Assembly: GCA_020634335.1 (NCBI GenBank)
Contig: JACKBY010000027.1
Location: forward strand, 1 to 45,283
DNA: 45,283 nucleotides
Direction: 5' to 3'
Source of the DNA: Promineifilum sp.
GTDB lineage: Bacteria; Chloroflexota; Anaerolineae; Promineifilales; Promineifilaceae
In this document: positions 41,007 through 45,283 of the stretch, piece by piece
Layout: every line of letters starts with the position of its first letter
Position numbering within the stretch: the first letter of the stretch is position 1
The notes under the pieces: model-generated
What the model saw: only the letters and a program-made list of their open reading frames with translations
Told to the model about the DNA's origin: nothing
The model's database searches: none
Program-made: the position numbers and the translations under genes

Positions 41007-41456
41007 TTATGAGGCGTTCAGCTTCTTGATCATGATCAGCTGGTTGCCCTGACGTCGATCTGACGTGAAATGGACCTCGTCCATGAGATTGCGAATAAAA
41101 TGCAGGCCAAGACCGCCGATACGCAACTGGCTGGTCAGCTCTTCGGCCGATGCCTCGTTTTTGGCGATGGCCGGCGGCGGCGGCACGGCTCCGGGATCAA
41201 ACGCCTGCCCATTATCTTGCATGACAATGGTGAAGTCGTCGTCACTCAGGCGATAACGAATCACGATATTTCCCACGCCCTCTTCGCCATAGGCATGCTC
41301 GATAATATTGGTCGAAGCCTCATCGCAGCACAATTCCAGGTGAAAGATGGTCGTTTCGTCGAATCCGGCCTGAGCCGCCCCGGCCGCGACAAATTCGCAG
41401 ATCCGTCTGATCTCCTTGTAGCTTCCGGGAACGGTCAGGACTCGTTCGTCAACCAT
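41007..41456 (-). CDS. Anti-sigma-factor-type serine kinase (RsbW-like HATPase)
   Basis: 149 aa GHKL ATPase. N-box CCDEASTNIIEHAY, G1 MQDNGQAFDP and G2 GGLGLHFIRNLMDEV give a complete ATP site. In the known module it phosphorylates the STAS protein and binds either that or an output partner. ATG 41456 has no good Shine-Dalgarno (AATTTAACA precedes it). It lies 87 nt after one STAS gene and 9 nt before another. No sigma factor is encoded in the locus. Confidence 0.93.
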   Translation of the reverse strand: MVDERVLTVPGSYKEIRRICEFVAAGAAQAGFDETTIFHLELCCDEASTNIIEHAYGEEGVGNIVIRYRLSDDDFTIVMQDNGQAFDPGAVPPPPAIAKNEASAEELTSQLRIGGLGLHFIRNLMDEVHFTSDRRQGNQLIMIKKLNAS

Positions 41457-41543
41457 TGTTAAATAATGCGTCTATTCGGCAATATGAATGAAAATGGAAA
41501 AGGACGCGTTTCGGGCCGTCGTTTCCCGGTTATTTGATGGAGA

Positions 41544-41888
41544 CTAAAAACTGCCGACCGCCGTTGCTTCGCTGTCGTAGACTTCGAACAGCGAATCGAG
41601 GCCCGCCAGCGACAGCACCTCGACCACGCGCTCGGAGGGGGTCGCCAGGCGAACGTCACCCTTGTGCTTCTTGCACTCGCGCAACAGGGCGATCATGGCT
41701 CGCAAACCCGCACTGCTGATATAGTCGACTTCGCTCATCTCCAGCACCACGTTATTTTTGCGGCTGACCACTTCCTTGAGGACGCCGTCAAACTGGGCGG
41801 CATTGCTGCTGTCAATGCGTCCACTGACCCTCACCAACTCAACTCGCTTCAAATCCTCGACATAAATGTTTACGATTGATTCGGCCAT
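41544..41888 (-). CDS. STAS-domain anti-sigma-factor antagonist
   Basis: 114 aa, first gene of the module. Strong AGGAGG 8 nt before ATG. VELVRVSGRIDSSNAAQFD and VVLEMSEVDYISSAGLRAMI carry the STAS core; the phospho-acceptor is Ser in YISSAGLR. C-terminal ATPSERVVEVLSLAGLDSLF is standard. Differing from the second STAS by an intact DxSSAGL-like site, it suggests two switch proteins for one kinase. Confidence 0.94.
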   Translation of the reverse strand: MAESIVNIYVEDLKRVELVRVSGRIDSSNAAQFDGVLKEVVSRKNNVVLEMSEVDYISSAGLRAMIALLRECKKHKGDVRLATPSERVVEVLSLAGLDSLFEVYDSEATAVGSF

Positions 41889-41980
41889 GTTCTCTTGCCT
41901 CCTGTTCGTGGCGGTTCCTTTTCAAGCAGGCGCATTATAACATAGGATAGACGTAAAGCGTCAACTGAGCGCGCGCGTGT

Positions 41981-41996
41981 TATCATTTTGATTGTA
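41981..41996 (+). promoter_or_regulatory. -10-like element at the queG start
   Basis: TATCAT at 41981-41986 lies 9 nt before the ATG at 41996, and no Shine-Dalgarno precedes the ATG. This would place the transcript start at or near the start codon, so a leaderless mRNA is plausible. No -35 of good quality was found. Confidence 0.35.
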
Positions 41997-43147
41997 TGAA
42001 CGGATCGACGGCTCAATTGGGCAGGCATTTGCGGGAACGCGCCCGCCTTCTGGGCTTCAATCGCGTTGGCGTCATTCCCGCCGGCCCCGCCCGCCGCCTG
42101 GACGCCTACCTGCGCCACATTGCCGGCGGCCTGCACGGTGAGATGGCCTACCTGGCCCGGCCGGACCGGGTGGCGCGCCGCCGCGACCCCGGTATCATCT
42201 TGCCCGGCGTGCAGTCGGTCGTGGTCGTGGGGCTGGACTATTACACGGCCGATCTTCCGCCCGATCTTGCCGCCGACCCGTCGCGCGGCCGCCTGTCCAA
42301 TTACGCCTGGGGTGTCGACTACCACGACGTGCTGACGCCGCGGCTGGAGACGCTTGCCGGCTGGCTGCGCGGGCAACCCGGCGCGGGCGAAGTGGGCAGC
42401 CGCGTCTACGTCGATACCGGGGCCATCCTGGAGCGCGACCACGGCGAGACGGCCGGGCTGGGCTTCACCGGCAAGAACACGATGCTCATCGACCCCCGTC
42501 GCGGCTCGTGGTTCTTTCTGGGCGTGTTGCTGACCACGGCCGCCCTGGATTATGACCCGCCGCCGGAAGCGCGCCCGGAGATGCCCACGTGCGGACGCTG
42601 CACGCGCTGCCTGACGGCCTGCCCCACGGCGGCCTTCCCCCAACCCTACGTGCTGGACGCGCGGCGCTGCATTTCCTATCTGACGATTGAGCTGAAGGGC
42701 TGGATTCCACTCGACCTGCGGCCGTTAATGGGCAATTGGGTCTATGGCTGCGACGTGTGCCAGGAAGTCTGCCCTTTCAACAGATTTGCCCAACCGACCG
42801 GCGAAGCGGAATTCTATCCCGTCGATTGGGATACCGCCGCGCCGCCGCTGTTGGAATTGCTGGCGCTGGACGAGATGGCCTTTGCCCGTCGCTTCGCCGG
42901 CAGTCCTGTCAGGCGCATCAGGCGCGGCCGGCTGGTGCGCAACGCCTGCGTGGCCGCGGGCAATTGGGGGAGCCAAACGGCCGTCCCGGTGTTGACCCGC
43001 CTATTGGGCGATCATGAACCCCTCGTGCGCGGTCATGCGGCCTGGGCGTTGCGCCGTATCGGGGGCGAGGCGGCCCATGCAGCTTTGGTGGCGGCGCTGG
43101 CGGCCGAAACCGAAGAGGCCGTCCGGCGCGAGATCGCCGCATATTAA
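41996..43147 (+). CDS. queG: Epoxyqueuosine reductase
   Basis: 383 aa. Reduces epoxyqueuosine to queuosine in tRNA, using cobalamin and two 4Fe-4S clusters. Cluster ligands: C199, C202, C205, C209 (CGRCTRCLTACP) and C252, C255, C259 (YGCDVCQEVCP), with the fourth of the second cluster expected from the first motif arrangement. The N-terminal domain (FNRVGVIPAG, GLHGEMAYL, VVVVGLDYY) is characteristic. The C-terminal end has HEAT-like repeats (VPVLTRLLGDHEPLVRGHAAWALRR), which is common in this family. Convergent with the next gene; no other queuosine gene is nearby. Confidence 0.95.
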   Translation: MNGSTAQLGRHLRERARLLGFNRVGVIPAGPARRLDAYLRHIAGGLHGEMAYLARPDRVARRRDPGIILPGVQSVVVVGLDYYTADLPPDLAADPSRGRLSNYAWGVDYHDVLTPRLETLAGWLRGQPGAGEVGSRVYVDTGAILERDHGETAGLGFTGKNTMLIDPRRGSWFFLGVLLTTAALDYDPPPEARPEMPTCGRCTRCLTACPTAAFPQPYVLDARRCISYLTIELKGWIPLDLRPLMGNWVYGCDVCQEVCPFNRFAQPTGEAEFYPVDWDTAAPPLLELLALDEMAFARRFAGSPVRRIRRGRLVRNACVAAGNWGSQTAVPVLTRLLGDHEPLVRGHAAWALRRIGGEAAHAALVAALAAETEEAVRREIAAY

Positions 43148-43153
43148 GGAAGG

Positions 43154-43234
43154 AAACCACAGATTACACAGATTTCATAGATTGAAGCAAGGAATCTCCA
43201 GATCAATGTTCTTCATCTGTGTCATCTGTGGTTT
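43154..43234. repeat. 20-bp inverted repeat with CACAGAT words between convergent genes
   Basis: AAACCACAGATTACACAGAT (43154-43173) is inverted, with one mismatch, at 43215-43234. It separates the ends of queG and the URO-D gene. The repeated word (CACAGAT/ATCTGTG) suggests a mobile or dispersed sequence; it also suits a bidirectional terminator. Confidence 0.65.
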
Positions 43235-43255
43235 ATATTTCTTTTGTTGCGTGAA

Positions 43256-44248
43256 TTAAACCGCCTCCCGCAACGCGCGAATATTGCGCAAGGGGGTGGT
43301 GGTCATGATGACGCAGCCCGTGCCCAGCAGGAGCCGCCGGTCGCCCGTTTGCGCCCGTGCGTCCTGTATCTCGTTCAGCGCCGCCGCCGGCCCTTCCTGA
43401 TGGAGCGTCCATTGCGACACACCGCCGCTGGCTGCCGGGCGCATGTGGGCCAGCCCCTCGGCCAGCGAAATGCCTGTATCCCGATCGTGCCAGTTGAGGA
43501 AGGCCATCGGATAGTCGGCCACCTTGTCGAACATAACCGACTTGCCGTGCAGGTGGACGACGTTGCACCACAAATCGGCGCACCACAAATCGGCGACGCT
43601 TGCCAGCACGCGCTGGTCATAAGCCCGGCCGAAGGCGTCGAACTCGTCCCGGCTCAGCAGCGGATAGGCGGCGTGCTGGACGGCGTAGTAGATGCCGTCG
43701 ATGCCCGTGGCCCGCGCCGCGTCGATGAAGCGCAGAATGCTCTCGGTCATCGTTGCCAGCCCACGATGTAAGGCGTCGGGGCTGTGGCGCAGGTGGCTGA
43801 GCACAATGTCGTTGCCCGCCAGATGTTTGGCCATCGACAGCGGCGAGAAGATCGTGGCGATAAACGGCGCTTGCCCGCGCAAGCCTTCGCCCACCAGGCG
43901 CAGGGCTTTGATTTGTTCGGCCAACATGCCTTGGGTGGGATCGAGCGGTCGCAGAGTCTCCCAATCGGCCGGTGAGCTGACCGGCCGCTGCGTCGTTTCG
44001 CGCGTTCCCTCGATGTGGCCCAACCACCGGTCTTGCAAGCCCCAATCGACGACGGAATAGCTGCTGGCCGGGCCGACTTTGACCAGGTCCCAATCGTAAT
44101 CGGCCTGCCACTTCAGATGAGCAGCGGCCAGGGCGGCTGCGTCTTGGTCGTCGCCCGGCCAATGCCGCCACAAGGCTACCGGCAGCCTGTCGACCGGCTC
44201 GCCGGCGATGGCGGCTTCCAGTCTTTTGCGTTTGCTCATGTTTTTCAT
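43256..44248 (-). CDS. Uroporphyrinogen-decarboxylase-family protein
   Basis: 330 aa. Start ATG 44248 has GGGAG 5 nt upstream. The URO-D/MtaA-like TIM barrel is recognised from MSKRKRLEAAIAGEPVDRLPV at the start, FIATIFSPLSMAKHLAG in the middle, and HLHGKSVMFDKV and LNWHDRDTGISL near the end. Members include decarboxylases and methyltransferases (corrinoid-dependent); which one cannot be told here. No heme or methylamine gene neighbours it. A 15-bp tandem duplication (43565-43594) adds ADLWC twice in a row at about residues 219-228. Confidence 0.88.
   Translation of the reverse strand: MKNMSKRKRLEAAIAGEPVDRLPVALWRHWPGDDQDAAALAAAHLKWQADYDWDLVKVGPASSYSVVDWGLQDRWLGHIEGTRETTQRPVSSPADWETLRPLDPTQGMLAEQIKALRLVGEGLRGQAPFIATIFSPLSMAKHLAGNDIVLSHLRHSPDALHRGLATMTESILRFIDAARATGIDGIYYAVQHAAYPLLSRDEFDAFGRAYDQRVLASVADLWCADLWCNVVHLHGKSVMFDKVADYPMAFLNWHDRDTGISLAEGLAHMRPAASGGVSQWTLHQEGPAAALNEIQDARAQTGDRRLLLGTGCVIMTTTPLRNIRALREAV
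43565..43594. repeat. In-frame 15-bp tandem duplication in the URO-D gene
   Basis: GCACCACAAATCGGC occurs twice in succession, perfect and in frame, giving the five residues ADLWC twice. Identical copies suggest a recent slippage event; it may be strain-specific. Confidence 0.75.
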
Positions 44249-44272
44249 GTTTACTCCCGTCGGCCGGCGCGA

Positions 44273-45283
44273 TTAATCCACCACGACCGCCCCTAAAATC
44301 AATCGGTCGCCGATCAGATTGCCCGCCGCGTCGGCCATTTGCAGGCGTCGCCGGCCGACCATCTCGTAGAGGCCGACTTCGATATAATACGTGCCCGGCG
44401 GCAAATCGCCCGGCAGGACCAGCCGGTAGGGATCGAGGTACTGTTGGCCCGGCAGCCACTTCGGGATCCACAGGTGCGTCGGCGCAGAGCCGCCCAGCGG
44501 CGTGTAATCAAGCGTCACCAGCGGCCGGTTGGCGGCGTCGATGAGATGGACAAAAACCGTGTAGCTTTCTTCGGCGCGAGCCAAGGCCTGCCACCTCAAC
44601 AGCAGATGCACCGTATCGCCGGGCTGCGCCGCCAGCGGTTCGTCCCACACGGCCGAGCGCCGCTCCCAGCCACGGCGCGCCGTAGCCGACATCAGCCCGA
44701 CGCGCTGGCGAAAGTTGGCGAGCAGGTGCTCATTCGACGGTGGCGCAAGCCGGCCGGTCACGGACAAATCGCCCAGCGGATAGCTCGCGGCCGGTTCCGT
44801 GTCGGCGCTCAAGTTCTTCAGCCCCACCGACAACGGGTAGATGCCGTCCGGCAGATCGTGGGGCAGGGCGAAATCGAAGCGTTCGACGATTACCTCGCCC
44901 GGCTGCCATTCCGGCGTCGTTAGATGGCTGTCCGTGGTGAAGGGAAAGACGAGTTCGCCCACCCGGATCACGGGCACGAAGTAATCGGCCGTGCCTGCCG
45001 GCGCGCGCATGGCGAGAGTAAGCGGGACGTAATCGCCGGCCGCTGCCGCCCGTTGTGGCAGACCATAGGCGACGATCTCTACCGGGCCGGCCGATCCAAC
45101 GGCCAGGGGCGTCAGTGTGATGGGCACGTCGCCGTCGCCCGGCTCGACGACCTGATAAAGCGGGCCGTCGGGTCGCAAGCGGAACCCGGCATCGACGATC
45201 TCGCGGCGGTAGTTGCTCAGATAGACCGGGCCGCCGGGTAGCGTGGCGAACACGCTTTCCAGCCAGGGCCGGGCGGTGGAGAC
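44273..45283 (-). CDS. C-terminal part of a large membrane/exported protein (5' end outside window)
   Basis: The frame is open to the window edge (reading VSTARPWLESVFATLPGG near the end); about 336 codons are visible, without TM helices in this part. It has beta-rich segments (VYLSNYRREIVDAGF, LYQVVEPGDGD, DTVHLLLRWQALARAEESYTVFVHLID, GTYYIEVGLYEMVGRRRL) like the extracytoplasmic C-terminal domain of Chloroflexota membrane glycosyltransferase/dolichyl-mannosyltransferase-like proteins, an inference from style only. It runs upstream of the URO-D gene with a 24-nt gap and is probably co-transcribed with it. Confidence 0.75.
   Translation of the reverse strand, partial: VSTARPWLESVFATLPGGPVYLSNYRREIVDAGFRLRPDGPLYQVVEPGDGDVPITLTPLAVGSAGPVEIVAYGLPQRAAAAGDYVPLTLAMRAPAGTADYFVPVIRVGELVFPFTTDSHLTTPEWQPGEVIVERFDFALPHDLPDGIYPLSVGLKNLSADTEPAASYPLGDLSVTGRLAPPSNEHLLANFRQRVGLMSATARRGWERRSAVWDEPLAAQPGDTVHLLLRWQALARAEESYTVFVHLIDAANRPLVTLDYTPLGGSAPTHLWIPKWLPGQQYLDPYRLVLPGDLPPGTYYIEVGLYEMVGRRRLQMADAAGNLIGDRLILGAVVVD

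Noticed and set aside
1..45283. CRISPR array, tRNA, prophage or IS element
   Set aside because: No regularly spaced repeats with unique spacers, no cloverleaf with tRNA conserved positions, and no transposase, integrase or phage structural gene was seen.

Overview
This is a GC-rich bacterial chromosome segment of about 45 kb with no plasmid, phage or transposase genes. Pro/Thr-rich linkers in the exported proteins, GTG/TTG starts, many short operons, and a mix of partner-switching, ACAD10/11-type and uroporphyrinogen-decarboxylase-like genes suggest a Chloroflexota bacterium of the Anaerolineae/Caldilineae kind. That placement is inference from style and gene content; no 16S rRNA gene is present.

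Layout. 1-5335 (+): the 3' end of polyphosphate kinase, an 11-bp-period direct-repeat promoter, a secreted Gly-rich protein, an OmpR-type two-component system and a YceI lipoprotein. 5404-10723: a short-chain dehydrogenase, a UDP-glycosyltransferase, a small antitoxin-like pair, an ILVBL-like thiamine diphosphate enzyme and a divergent stand-alone E2-type acyltransferase. 10747-13880 (-): a tight operon of acyl-CoA dehydrogenase (ACAD10/11 type), APH-like kinase and PECR-like reductase, which resembles a hydroxyacyl-CoA kinase/lyase route. 13957-18938: an orphan STAS protein, a NUDIX hydrolase, a LysM coiled-coil protein and Lon protease. 19321-26602: an anchored extracellular nuclease/phosphatase, a small unknown, DNA polymerase I, a membrane-anchored unknown and fumarylacetoacetase. 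26809-27248: the RNase P RNA gene with its promoter. 27302-29863: a low-molecular-weight tyrosine phosphatase, a geranylgeranyl-reductase-family flavoprotein, a single-domain response regulator and a cold shock protein.

30108-34793 (-) is a five-gene operon of overlapping genes: a cysteine-less Trm112-like membrane protein, isocitrate dehydrogenase kinase/phosphatase (AceK), an aldo/keto reductase, a uridine-phosphorylase-like enzyme and a GNAT protein. 35022-41888 (-) holds an RsbV/RsbW/RsbV/RsbU-type partner-switching module with no sigma factor, followed by a beta-lactamase-fold lipoprotein and a membrane protein. The window ends with QueG, a URO-D-family protein and the 3' part of a large exported or membrane protein.

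The most unusual non-coding signal is a family of four dispersed 56-74 bp elements at 15158, 19156, 26708 and 34943. Each is made of two facing hairpins inside a larger inverted repeat, and a compensatory base change between copies supports the structure. Other signals worth checking are a PhoB/PhoP-like box after ppk, paired palindromes at 9844-9895, an inverted repeat abutting the lon ribosome binding site, and a 55-codon gene overlapping the small gene at 7789-7995.
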